Shown here piece after piece: positions 50,987 to 59,489 of a DNA stretch of 64,000 nucleotides. The notes below the pieces were generated by a model. The model had not been told where the DNA came from and searched no databases. It saw nothing but the letters and a program-made list of their open reading frames with translations. The DNA is from SIG607 sp045533195 (GTDB taxonomy: Bacteria > Bacillota > Clostridia > Oscillospirales > Acutalibacteraceae), in NCBI GenBank assembly GCA_045533195.1, contig JAZSHI010000007.1:62001-126000 (forward strand). Reading direction: 5' to 3'. How positions within the stretch are numbered: position 1 is the first letter of the stretch; each line of letters starts with the position of its first letter. A program made the position numbers and the translations under genes.

Positions 50987-52459
50987 TTATATCTCCCCTA
51001 AAGCTTTGTAAACTTCGGGAAGGAAAGAAACCGTATCTGTAGGAAGTGCGGAAATTTCGCCGTATTTTTTACTTGCCATATCCCCTGCCACGCCGTGAAC
51101 GTAAACGCTGCTTACGGCAATATCCTCACTATCGGACAAAATACAGGCAATACCGCCCATAATTCCCGAAAGCACGTCACCGCTTCCGCCTGTTGCCATA
51201 CCTGCGTTGCCTGTAAGATTAAAATAAACTTTACCCTTACTTGCAACTACAGTAATATTTCCCTTTAAAACCACGGTACAGCCAAGATTTTCGGCAAGTT
51301 TTTTCGCATATCCGACACGGTCATTTTCTATAGCTTCCACACTCACACCGCAAAGCCTTGACATTTCAGCAGGATGCGGAGTCAGTATAATATCTGCTCC
51401 CGAATGTTTTATACATTCTATGTGGGAAGCCATAAGGTTTAGACCATCAGCATCAATAATAAGCGTTCCTTTATAGCTATCTATAACCTCTTTAAGAAGT
51501 TTTTTAGAAAACTCACTTACACCCAGACCGCAACCGATAACTACAGCCTTTGCTCCCATAAGCGCCTTTTCTATTACTTCTTTTGGGTTATGACTCTCAT
51601 TATATACGTTACACACCGCTTCGGGAGCGCTTAAAGTAACAATAGGATAAATACTTTCGGGAAGGGTAACCTTTGCAAGACCTACCCCGCTTCTCAGAGC
51701 CGCTTTCACACTAAGCACAGCCGCCCCCGCCATACCAAAGCTTCCGCAGATAAGAGACAAAGCGCCAAAGCTACCCTTATGAGTGTTTGGACTTCTTTTT
51801 TCAAAGAAGGGTGCAGGAATAATTTCGCCCACTTCATCTATACCGTCAAAGGCATTAGACGGAGTGCCTATATCCACCGTCACACATTCGCCGTAAAACT
51901 CGGCGGCAGGATACAAAACCGAAGACGGCTTTCGTGCTATGAAGGTAGTTGTCAAATCAGCCTTTACGGCAATTTTCACTTCGTTACTGTCAGCAAAAAC
52001 ACCCGACGGTATATCAAGAGAAATTTTTACGGCGCTGCTGCTGTTTATCACTTTGATGATTTCAGCATATTTTTCATCCAAAATGCGAGAAAGACCGATT
52101 CCGAAAAGAGCATCAATTATTATGTCAGCTTCATAAAGATAAGAGACTTCAAAGGAGGTAACCTCTCCGAAAAAACGGGCAGCCATTTCCTTTGCAGTAT
52201 CGGTAGAAGGTTCATCTGTTTTTAAAATACGGACAAAAGCCCCCTCGTTTTCAAGAAGACGGGCTACCGCATAACCGTCACCGCCGTTATTGCCGCCACC
52301 TGCTACTATAACCACGGTTTTACCGACCACTTCAATTCTTTTAAGAATTTCCTTTACCGCACCTGCTCCTGCGTTTTCCATCATATCAAGAAAAGAAATT
52401 CCGCCTTTGTTGGCATTTTGTTCAATTTTTCTTATATTTAAAGAAGAAAAAACTTTCAT
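50987..52459 (-). CDS. nnrD: Bifunctional NAD(P)HX epimerase/ADP-dependent dehydratase
   Basis: 490 aa in two domains. Residues 1-~205 are the epimerase (YjeF_N: TVVIVAGGGNNGGDGYAVARL, DALFGIGLSR). Residues ~215-490 are the ribokinase-like dehydratase (HKGSFGALSLICGSFGMAGA, LTPHPAEMSRLCG, NLTGNAGMATGGSGDVLSGI). Together they repair hydrated NADH and NADPH. Its ATG overlaps the upstream DUF6106 stop by one base. Confidence 0.95.
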   Translation of the reverse strand: MKVFSSLNIRKIEQNANKGGISFLDMMENAGAGAVKEILKRIEVVGKTVVIVAGGGNNGGDGYAVARLLENEGAFVRILKTDEPSTDTAKEMAARFFGEVTSFEVSYLYEADIIIDALFGIGLSRILDEKYAEIIKVINSSSAVKISLDIPSGVFADSNEVKIAVKADLTTTFIARKPSSVLYPAAEFYGECVTVDIGTPSNAFDGIDEVGEIIPAPFFEKRSPNTHKGSFGALSLICGSFGMAGAAVLSVKAALRSGVGLAKVTLPESIYPIVTLSAPEAVCNVYNESHNPKEVIEKALMGAKAVVIGCGLGVSEFSKKLLKEVIDSYKGTLIIDADGLNLMASHIECIKHSGADIILTPHPAEMSRLCGVSVEAIENDRVGYAKKLAENLGCTVVLKGNITVVASKGKVYFNLTGNAGMATGGSGDVLSGIMGGIACILSDSEDIAVSSVYVHGVAGDMASKKYGEISALPTDTVSFLPEVYKALGEI

Positions 52460-52971
52460 TATTTAAAAGCCTCTCTTGCTACCAGTTTATTCAAAAACGG
52501 CAACATATTATCACGCATCTTTTGGGGCAGCTGCATAACAAGACACACCTTACCCGCAACCTTATGCTTAAACACAACACAGTAAACGTCGCTGTCCGTT
52601 GCGTTACAGTAAATATTCTTTTTATCGTAATTTCCCTTTTCGTAAAGCGCACAACCCTTTTCATAGGGTTCGATTTTTTCAATATCGCTGCACTTAAAAG
52701 AAATAAGACGTTTGCGGCTCGTTTTACTCGTTATCATATCAACGTCCATTTCGCCGTTGGTTAAGATATACTCGTATTCAACGTTAAGCATTTTCGAAAA
52801 TCTCACACCCAAATAAAGAGCTACGCCTGTTAAAACAAGAGGCATAGGAAGACGCAGTAATAAAAAAGATGCCACCGCAATACCAATGATTGATAACCAC
52901 AAAAATACTAAAGCCCCCTTTGCCTTAGCATCTTTACGCATAGCTATAAGATGTTCGCTGTAACTGTCCAT
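52459..52971 (-). CDS. DUF6106 family membrane protein
   Basis: 170 aa from ATG 52971, which follows CGGAGGA; the longer frame has no ribosome site. Two helices near residues 22-58 (GALVFLWLSIIGIAVASFLL and PLVLTGVALYLGVRF) are followed by a soluble domain with YEYILTNGEMDVD and SFKCSDIEKIEPY. It resembles the DUF6106 family of Clostridia; no function known. It heads the operon with nnrD and the lipoprotein. Confidence 0.75.
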   Translation of the reverse strand: MDSYSEHLIAMRKDAKAKGALVFLWLSIIGIAVASFLLLRLPMPLVLTGVALYLGVRFSKMLNVEYEYILTNGEMDVDMITSKTSRKRLISFKCSDIEKIEPYEKGCALYEKGNYDKKNIYCNATDSDVYCVVFKHKVAGKVCLVMQLPQKMRDNMLPFLNKLVAREAFK

Positions 52972-53040
52972 ATTTTTTCCTCCGTCAAGAATAAGAATTG
53001 AATAAATTATATATACTATTATATATAATTTCGGTTCTAC

Positions 53041-53069
53041 TTGCAATATAAATTATAATATTGTATAAT
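53041..53069 (+). promoter_or_regulatory. promoter of the PqqD-like/ABC exporter genes
   Basis: TTGCAA (53041-53046) and TATAAT (53064-53069) with a 17-bp spacer. The intergenic region 52972-53100 has no small open frame that could be a precursor peptide. Confidence 0.7.
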
Positions 53070-53100
53070 AAAAAAGAAATATATACTGGAGGAAACGCAT

Positions 53101-53364
53101 ATGAAAATCAAAGAAGGATTCATTTTACGCACAGTTGCAGGACAAAACGTGGTTGTTCCCGTCGGAAGCAACGCGCTTAATTTCAATGCCGCAATTACAC
53201 TAAACGAAACCGCCGCTTTTTTGTGGAAACAACTTGAAAACGAAAAGACAGAACAGGAATTACTGACAGCCCTTACCGATGAATATGAAATTGACAATGC
53301 ATCGGCAAAAAGCGATATTACGGTTTTTCTTAACGTTTTAAGGGAGCACGAGATAATTGAATAA
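53101..53364 (+). CDS. PqqD-like peptide-recognition protein
   Basis: 87 aa. The winged-helix RRE pattern is visible: N-terminal strands FILRTVAGQNVVVPVG, then FNAAITLNETAAFLWKQLE and ELLTALTDEYEID with a final helix FLNVLREHEII. PqqD domains bind leader peptides of ribosomally made, modified peptides. Here no precursor or maturase sits next to it, only an ABC exporter whose start overlaps its stop by 8 bp. It is not evidence for PQQ synthesis. Confidence 0.85.
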   Translation: MKIKEGFILRTVAGQNVVVPVGSNALNFNAAITLNETAAFLWKQLENEKTEQELLTALTDEYEIDNASAKSDITVFLNVLREHEIIE

Positions 53365-55015
53365 GCCCTCCTCCACAGTAAAAAGGTTATTAAAAAATGC
53401 GATAGCGGGACAAAAAGGAAGAATATTCGTTTCCTCTTTTTTGTCCGTTCTTGCTTCTGTTACCTACGTTTTTCTTGCTCTCGTTTCCAAAAAGATAATA
53501 GATATTGCCACAGCAGAAAAGCAACAAAATTTTACCCTGCTGGGCATAACCATTATTGCCGTTATTTTGTTGCAGGTAGTTTTTTCGGCTGCCGTTTCCC
53601 ACTTTAAGACAGCCGCATCGGGAAGAATTGCAATCAGCATCAAAAAGAATCTTTTCGCTGCTGTTTTAACCAAAAGTTATAGTCAAATAAGCAGTTATCA
53701 TTCAGGGGATTTACTTACTCGTTTTTCTTCCGACGTTGACGTAGTTTCCTCTTCCCTTTCTTCCCTTGCGCCTGCCATTGCTTCGATTATTGCAAAAATT
53801 ATTTCTGGTGCTGTTGCCATTTTAATCATTGACTGGAAATTTGCCAGCGCACTTATCGTTTTGGGAATTTTAGTTCCCTTTGTTTGCAAACTTATCGGAA
53901 TAAGATACCGCTCTTTACATAAAAACTATCTGCAAAGTGAAAGTAGGCTTCGTTCGTTTTTACAGGAAAATTTCAAAAACCTATCTATTATTAAATCCTT
54001 TTCCTCCCTTTCTCCCACAAATAAAAAGTTGGCTCATTTACAAAAAGAAAATTATGATTTAAAAATCACAAAAAACACACTTAATATTATCTATTCAACA
54101 GGACTTTCTCTGTTTTTTACCTTAGGCTACTTCCTTGTTCTTTTATGGGGAGCAAAGGGAATTCAGGCAAATACCGTAACCTACGGCGCACTTATTGCCT
54201 TTTTGCAGATTATTTCTCAGCTTCGCGCACCGTTGCAAAGTATCTCCTCAATTGCTCCCGCTTATTTCAGTATGACAGCATCTGCAGAGCGACTTGCCGA
54301 ATTACTCGATTTAGAGGACGAAATCCTTCCGCTTCACAAGGATGTCTTTAATGCTATAAATGACGTTTTCACCTCTATTGATGCAAAAGACCTTTCCTTC
54401 TCCTACGGTGATACGCCTATTTTAAGCGACTGCACCTTTAGTATTGAAAGAGGAAGCATTACGGTCATTACGGGGGAATCCGGTGTAGGCAAAAGTACGC
54501 TTTTCAGATTACTCCTCGGTTATTTAAGCGGTGAAGGAAGTCTTAAATTCGACAGCAAATACGATATAAATTCCTCAACACGCGCCTTTTTCTCCTACGT
54601 TCCTCAAGGAAATATGATTCTCTCGGGCACCATAAGAGAAAATCTTACGCTATGCTGTAATAACGCTACAGAAGAAAAAATCAAATTCGCAATCGATACT
54701 GCAGTGCTTACGCGTTGGATAGCTTCACTTCCCGATGGGCTTGATACATTTATCGGTGAAGACGGTCTTGGCATTTCAGAAGGACAGGCAAGTAGAATTG
54801 CCCTTGCGAGAGCTCTGCTTTGCGATACTCCCGTGTTGCTTCTTGATGAAGCCACAGCCGCTCTTGACAGCGAAACCGAAAACCAGTTGCTGATTAATCT
54901 TAAAAAGCTTAAAGATAAAACCGTTCTTCTTGTAACCCACAGAACACTCAGCGCTGATATTTACGATAATCACCTTCATCTTGAAGGTAAAAAGCTTATA
55001 ACCGTAAAAAAATAA
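53357..55015 (+). CDS. ABC exporter, fused membrane and ATPase domains
   Basis: 552 aa from a TTG at 53357 overlapping the PqqD-like stop. About six helices (residues 20-310) precede an ATPase with Walker A GESGVGKSTLFR, signature ISEGQASRIALARAL (SEGQ instead of SGGQ) and Walker B LLLDEATAALDSE, H-loop VTHRT. There is no peptidase C39 domain. Translation coupling to PqqD suggests export of a peptide or a related product, as inference. Confidence 0.88.
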   Translation: MNKPSSTVKRLLKNAIAGQKGRIFVSSFLSVLASVTYVFLALVSKKIIDIATAEKQQNFTLLGITIIAVILLQVVFSAAVSHFKTAASGRIAISIKKNLFAAVLTKSYSQISSYHSGDLLTRFSSDVDVVSSSLSSLAPAIASIIAKIISGAVAILIIDWKFASALIVLGILVPFVCKLIGIRYRSLHKNYLQSESRLRSFLQENFKNLSIIKSFSSLSPTNKKLAHLQKENYDLKITKNTLNIIYSTGLSLFFTLGYFLVLLWGAKGIQANTVTYGALIAFLQIISQLRAPLQSISSIAPAYFSMTASAERLAELLDLEDEILPLHKDVFNAINDVFTSIDAKDLSFSYGDTPILSDCTFSIERGSITVITGESGVGKSTLFRLLLGYLSGEGSLKFDSKYDINSSTRAFFSYVPQGNMILSGTIRENLTLCCNNATEEKIKFAIDTAVLTRWIASLPDGLDTFIGEDGLGISEGQASRIALARALLCDTPVLLLDEATAALDSETENQLLINLKKLKDKTVLLVTHRTLSADIYDNHLHLEGKKLITVKK

Positions 55016-55028
55016 GAGGCGATGCCTC

Positions 55029-55259
55029 TTATTTTTTTACTATATATTCGTCTATTTCCTCTAAAAAAGTTTGGTCATCTGTTTCGGCAGTAATGGTAAC
55101 AGGCTTTGTAAGGTCAAGACTTAAAACACCCATCATTGATTTACCGTTCACAAGATATTTGCCAGAGCTTAAATCAACATCATAATCTTTTTGACTCATT
55201 TTAGCTACAAAAAGATTTACATTTTCAATATTATTTAAAAGAACCTGCGCGGTAATCAT
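55029..55259 (-). CDS. Degenerate HPr-like protein
   Basis: 76 aa from ATG 55259 (TGGAGG site). The HPr fold is recognisable from ITAQVLLNNIENVNLFVAKM, VNGKSMMGVLSLDL and a C-terminal helix. The active-site histidine region (normally GLHARPA) reads NIENVNLF, so the phosphotransfer histidine is missing; the serine of the NGKS-MMG part, where HPr kinase acts, is kept. It may be a Crh-like regulator rather than a transport phosphocarrier. Confidence 0.8.
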   Translation of the reverse strand: MITAQVLLNNIENVNLFVAKMSQKDYDVDLSSGKYLVNGKSMMGVLSLDLTKPVTITAETDDQTFLEEIDEYIVKK

Positions 55260-55370
55260 AGAAAAACCTCCATATAGTTTTCTGTGGTTTATCTTACTCT
55301 TTTTTTCAGAAAAAGTCAAGTATTGCAAACTTGAGTGTTTTATAGTAAAATGTATCTTTGGAGTGATAAT

Positions 55371-56657
55371 ATGAAAATCGGCTTTTTTACTTTAGGCTGT
55401 AAAGTTAATCAATACGAAACTCAGGTTATGCGTGAGTTATTCGAAAAGCAGGGCGACATTGTTATAACCGATGCCGCTCTATGTGACGTTTTTATAATAA
55501 ACTCCTGCACTGTAACAGCTGAAAGCGATAGAAAAACCCGACAGATGCTTAGAAAATACCGTGCGATTTGCAAAGGCGTAATCGTTCTTGCCGGCTGTAT
55601 GCCTCAGGCTTTTCCCGATATAGCCGATAAACTGCCTGAAGCGGATATTATTGTCGGAAACACTAACCCTAAGGAAATTCCGCTTTTAGTTAAAAGATTT
55701 TTGGAAAACGGCGAAAGAATAGTAAAAATCTCAAAGCACGAAAGAAGTGAAAACTTTAACACTCCCTATATAACCGATTTTGAAGAACGCACCCGCGCAT
55801 TTATGAAAATTGAGGATGGCTGTGACAGATACTGTACCTATTGTATTATTCCTTTTGCCAGAGGCAGTATTCGTTCAAGAAGTATCGAAAGCATTAAAGA
55901 GGAAGCTCGCTCGCTCGGTGAAAAAGGCTTTTGCGAAATTGTACTTGTCGGTATCAACTTAACCTCTTACGGCAAGGAAACAGGAAAAAATATATGCGAT
56001 GCCGTTGATGCAGTATGCGCTGTGCCTTCAATCAAACGAGTGCGATTAGGTTCACTGGAGCCTGACCACATAAGTGACGAAATGTTAAATCGCTTAAGGG
56101 CTCAGGAGAAATTCTGTCCTCAGTTTCATCTATCTCTCCAGTCAGGCTGTGATGCAACACTAAAAAGAATGAACCGCCATTATGACACCGCATTTTACAG
56201 AGATTTAGTAAAACGCATCAGAGAAAGTTTTAGTAACGCCGCCATTACCACCGATATTATGGTAGGCTTTGCGGGAGAAACACAGGAAGAATTTAACAGT
56301 AGCCTTAACTTTGCAAAGGAAATCGGTTTTGCATCTGCCCACGTTTTCGCCTATTCAAGAAGGGAAGGCACCATTGCCTATAATATGAAAAACCAAGTGG
56401 ATAAAAGCGAAAAATCAAGACGAAGCAAAGAAATGATAGAGGCAACCTTAAAAACCCAAAAAGACTTCTTAGAGTGCATGATAGGCAAAAGCTGTACCGT
56501 ACTTTTTGAAACAAAGGAAGAAGGCGGATATTATCACGGCTTTAGCGAAAACTACTGTCAGGTAAAAGTAAAGTCCGACATCACCGTCACGGGAAAAATT
56601 TTAAACATCAGAATAACAGGAAGAGAAAACAACTGCCTTATAGGCGAAATACATTAA
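55371..56657 (+). CDS. mtaB: tRNA ms2t6A37 methylthiotransferase MtaB
   Basis: 428 aa from ATG 55371 (GGAGTG site). The N-terminal UPF0004 domain has FFTLGCKVNQYETQVM and NSCTVTAESDRKTRQ; the radical SAM motif is GCDRYCTYCIIPFARG (CxxxCxxC), followed by LQSGCDATLKRMNRHY and a C-terminal TRAM domain. It adds a methylthio group to t6A37 of tRNA-Lys. The separation from pqqD makes it housekeeping, not a peptide maturase. Confidence 0.94.
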   Translation: MKIGFFTLGCKVNQYETQVMRELFEKQGDIVITDAALCDVFIINSCTVTAESDRKTRQMLRKYRAICKGVIVLAGCMPQAFPDIADKLPEADIIVGNTNPKEIPLLVKRFLENGERIVKISKHERSENFNTPYITDFEERTRAFMKIEDGCDRYCTYCIIPFARGSIRSRSIESIKEEARSLGEKGFCEIVLVGINLTSYGKETGKNICDAVDAVCAVPSIKRVRLGSLEPDHISDEMLNRLRAQEKFCPQFHLSLQSGCDATLKRMNRHYDTAFYRDLVKRIRESFSNAAITTDIMVGFAGETQEEFNSSLNFAKEIGFASAHVFAYSRREGTIAYNMKNQVDKSEKSRRSKEMIEATLKTQKDFLECMIGKSCTVLFETKEEGGYYHGFSENYCQVKVKSDITVTGKILNIRITGRENNCLIGEIH

Positions 56658-56719
56658 AAAACTTCTGCAACAAATGCCGTCCTCGTGGCGTGAGCTAATT
56701 TGTTGCAGAAGTTTTTTTA
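56656..56719. terminator. bidirectional terminator between mtaB and the lipoprotein gene
   Basis: AACTTCTGCAACAAAT pairs with ATTTGTTGCAGAAGTT around a 22-nt loop, with A and T runs outside on both sides. Confidence 0.85.
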
Positions 56720-58162
56720 ATACATATAAACGTAGATCATTTCAGTTTTATTCATAACAACATCGGTATTATATAAAACCATAAGTTTATTTCCGTATAT
56801 ATTTTCGTATCCCATATAATCATCCGAAAATTCAATCTTAATATCAGGTTTACCAAATTCTTTTTCTATTTGTTCTTTTTCCTTGCCTGAAAAATGATGT
56901 AAAACCGTTACCATTTTTTCAATATCATTCTTAGCACCCTGCAGTTTAATTGCTTCTCCGTCCAGTTTTTCAACCCTTTTTATTGTATTACCGCCCTCAC
57001 TGTAATACAGGACGATTGCATCGCCCCTGCTGTTAAGACGAACTACACAATTTTCGCTATCTACGTAGCCTCGGTAAGCATCTATAAAATATCTGTTGTC
57101 ATCGGGAGAAAGACCTATAGACTTTTTCCTGATTTCAGAAATATCCTTATCGGCAAAATCATTTGTTTCTACGTTTATTTCAATTTTCTCAAGTAGGTTA
57201 TCCTTATCGTAATACAGGTTCACGCGTTTTCCGTACAAATTAGTATAGCCATAGGCATTGAGAGTAGTCAAAATATATCGGGTTCTGCCATACTCAGCAC
57301 TTATCTCTTTTTTTGTTTTGCCCATCAGCTCATTCATAAGAGCGGTAAGCAGTTGTTCATCGGACAAGCAATAATAATCCTTATTTTCGATATCGGATAC
57401 GAGTAACCTATCTATAGCGTTTACTCTGCGTAGTTCATCAAAATAGAAGAACACACAGTTTTTATCGCCGTCAAAATAAACTCGGCAGTCATCTTCCTCC
57501 ATAACTCCGTCGGGATCGCCAAAAATATTAAGAAAATCGCGCAACCCCATTCCAATAACCGTTTCACTCAGTTTTTCCGTATCGTTAAGAAGCATATCGG
57601 CATCTAACGTTTCATCCTTTGACGAAACATTTTCATCGCTGTTGTTTGCCTCTTCGTCCTTAACTTTTATTATAAGCTTTTCGGCTATGCCGCTTTCATC
57701 AAAATAAATTATAACCTTTGCATCTTCAAAATCCTTGTATCTGCAGACTGCTGAGTTTTTTGAAATCTTATCAAACTCACCGTACCGCTCAATTATCTGT
57801 TCTCGGCTTTTGCCCATAAGCTTATTCATTATTTGGCACCTTTTTTCAGCATTCAAATAAGTTTCCTGAGTCTCATAGGATTTTTCCCGTTCTATTCTTA
57901 TAACGGTTCCTTCTTCCTCGTCGTAAAAGATAAACACTGCGACCTCTTGGTTGTCAAGATAAATATCGCTTCTCTGGTCAACTACATGCGCCAAAGGCTC
58001 ACCCAAAAGATTATGCACTTCACTTTCGTTCATTCTTTTAGTTTTCGCAAATAGCACGTCAATGTCGTCAATCCAAGCCTTAGGTTGTTCCTTATCGGCA
58101 CATCCGGTAAAGATTAAAACTATAGCAACAAGGCTTAATAATACTGCAATTATTCTCTTCAT
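56717..58162 (-). CDS. Lipoprotein with five or six SmpA/OmlA-like repeats
   Basis: 481 aa with lipobox FTGC (Cys 21). The mature part repeats a module of ~50 residues of the form GKxxxxIxxxFGxPD ... VYFD ... I. Clear copies are near 46-92 (LLGEPLAHVV), 115-167 (LMGKSREQIIERYGEF), 203-252 (IGMGLRDFLNIFGDPDG), 279-331 (LMGKTKKEISAEYGRT) and 424-480 (FSGKEKEQIEKEFGKPD), with a weaker one near 345-400. Such folds mediate protein contacts in the envelope. It is the third gene of the sigma operon. Confidence 0.7.
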   Translation of the reverse strand: MKRIIAVLLSLVAIVLIFTGCADKEQPKAWIDDIDVLFAKTKRMNESEVHNLLGEPLAHVVDQRSDIYLDNQEVAVFIFYDEEEGTVIRIEREKSYETQETYLNAEKRCQIMNKLMGKSREQIIERYGEFDKISKNSAVCRYKDFEDAKVIIYFDESGIAEKLIIKVKDEEANNSDENVSSKDETLDADMLLNDTEKLSETVIGMGLRDFLNIFGDPDGVMEEDDCRVYFDGDKNCVFFYFDELRRVNAIDRLLVSDIENKDYYCLSDEQLLTALMNELMGKTKKEISAEYGRTRYILTTLNAYGYTNLYGKRVNLYYDKDNLLEKIEINVETNDFADKDISEIRKKSIGLSPDDNRYFIDAYRGYVDSENCVVRLNSRGDAIVLYYSEGGNTIKRVEKLDGEAIKLQGAKNDIEKMVTVLHHFSGKEKEQIEKEFGKPDIKIEFSDDYMGYENIYGNKLMVLYNTDVVMNKTEMIYVYMY

Positions 58163-58181
58163 ATTTACCCCCCTTTTACGA

Positions 58182-58847
58182 TTATATTACTACTAAATTG
58201 TTGCTCATTTTCAAAATTTCTTCCTTAGAGCAATTATCCGTTCTGATTTCAAAAACGTATCCAAGGTCACTCCAAATATATCTGCTTTTACCGTTATTAA
58301 TGTTATAGATATATAAGCCATCCTCTATTTTTTCATATTTTACGCCAAACCTGTCAATTTCCGGCAACGGTATATTATCCATATACTGAATAAGCATTAT
58401 TTGTTCTTCTTTTTCGTTTTTAAAACCACTTTTAATATAGTTGTCTTTCCCTCCGCCTGACAGTTCGGTATTATATCCTTCGGGAAGGTAAGAAAAACCG
58501 TAATAACAACTACGTACCTTATCAGTTTTATACATAACCGAATTGTGAAGTTCAATTATATCCTTAATGGTTGTTTCGTTATCGTTAGGCTCGGCAAAAA
58601 TTCCTACTACACAAACACTTGCCAAAAGAGAACAAACTATAAAGACAGAGGCTATTTTCATTAAAACCTTTTTAGGAGTTACTACCCTTAGGGGCTTTTC
58701 ACCCTTTAAAAGTGCTTCCATTCTTTCTTCAAATTCAGGGGAAAATTCCACCATGCCAAGTTCATCTTCACTTGGCATTTTTTGATTTTTTACGTACTCA
58801 TCAAAGGCTTCCTTATATAGCCTTTCTTCTTTTTCGGTAGTTTTCAT
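58182..58847 (-). CDS. Anti-sigma-factor-like protein with DUF4367-type domain
   Basis: 221 aa. A cytoplasmic N-terminal part (~1-60) is followed by one membrane helix (LMKIASVFIVCSLLASVCVVGIF, about 62-84) and an outer domain with CYYGFSYLPEGYNTELSG and YIWSDLGYVFEIRTDNCS, which resemble DUF4367. This topology and the position 1 bp after the sigma gene suggest it is the membrane anti-sigma factor. Confidence 0.78.
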   Translation of the reverse strand: MKTTEKEERLYKEAFDEYVKNQKMPSEDELGMVEFSPEFEERMEALLKGEKPLRVVTPKKVLMKIASVFIVCSLLASVCVVGIFAEPNDNETTIKDIIELHNSVMYKTDKVRSCYYGFSYLPEGYNTELSGGGKDNYIKSGFKNEKEEQIMLIQYMDNIPLPEIDRFGVKYEKIEDGLYIYNINNGKSRYIWSDLGYVFEIRTDNCSKEEILKMSNNLVVI

Positions 58848-58848
58848 T

Positions 58849-59379
58849 TTACTGTGCCCCTTTCTTTAAAATTTTTATAGCATATTTTCGCGCACGCCCA
58901 AGCCGTTTTCTTACATTTTGATTTGATATTCCCAAAGCCTCTCCTATTTCATCAAAAGACATTTCATAATAAAACCTGAGCATTAAAACCATTCTCAATT
59001 GTTCGGGAAGCTTATCCAGTTGTCCAACAAATTCTTTTTCTTCAACAGCGTCAATATCCAAAATCTGCTTTTCATAACCTTTTTCACTAAATAGTTTTAA
59101 CTGCTTAATCCTTTGTCTATATTCTATTTTCGATATATCCTTACAACAATTTTCAGTTATACAAACCAAAAAGGCTCGGGTTTTAGGAGAATCAATTTCT
59201 TCGATTTTTTCAATAAATCTGAATACTTTTATAAAGGCATTCTGTACGGCATCCTCAGCGAGTGTTTCATCGCCTAAATTTTTCAGCGCTATGTATTTCA
59301 TAAGCCGACAGTACTTTTCATAAATTTCTTTAAATCTTTCCTGTCGGTTATCCAAGATAGCCGTTTCTTCGCACTTCAT
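58849..59379 (-). CDS. ECF-type RNA polymerase sigma factor
   Basis: 176 aa. Region 2 is seen in FKEIYEKYCRLMKYIALKNLGDETLAEDAVQNAFIKVF, and region 4 in LDKLPEQLRMVLMLRFYYEMSFDEIGEALGISNQNVRKRLGRARK. It directs RNA polymerase to envelope-stress-type promoters; the targets are not visible. It heads the operon with the anti-sigma-like and repeat-lipoprotein genes. Confidence 0.9.
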   Translation of the reverse strand: MKCEETAILDNRQERFKEIYEKYCRLMKYIALKNLGDETLAEDAVQNAFIKVFRFIEKIEEIDSPKTRAFLVCITENCCKDISKIEYRQRIKQLKLFSEKGYEKQILDIDAVEEKEFVGQLDKLPEQLRMVLMLRFYYEMSFDEIGEALGISNQNVRKRLGRARKYAIKILKKGAQ

Positions 59380-59489
59380 AAAATTCCCTCCTTTTCAGCC
59401 TTCTATATATAATAACGACACAAGTTTTAATTTTGTGACACTTTTTTAAAAAAAAATGCGGAGGTTTTTTTAACCTCCGCAAATTAATA

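Noticed and set aside
53101..53364. PQQ biosynthesis
   Set aside because: A PqqD-like domain alone does not indicate PQQ; pqqA, pqqC and pqqE are not present, and the neighbour is an exporter.
55371..56657. Radical SAM peptide maturase partner of the PqqD-like protein
   Set aside because: The sequence is a full MtaB tRNA methylthiotransferase with UPF0004 and TRAM domains; it is a housekeeping enzyme.
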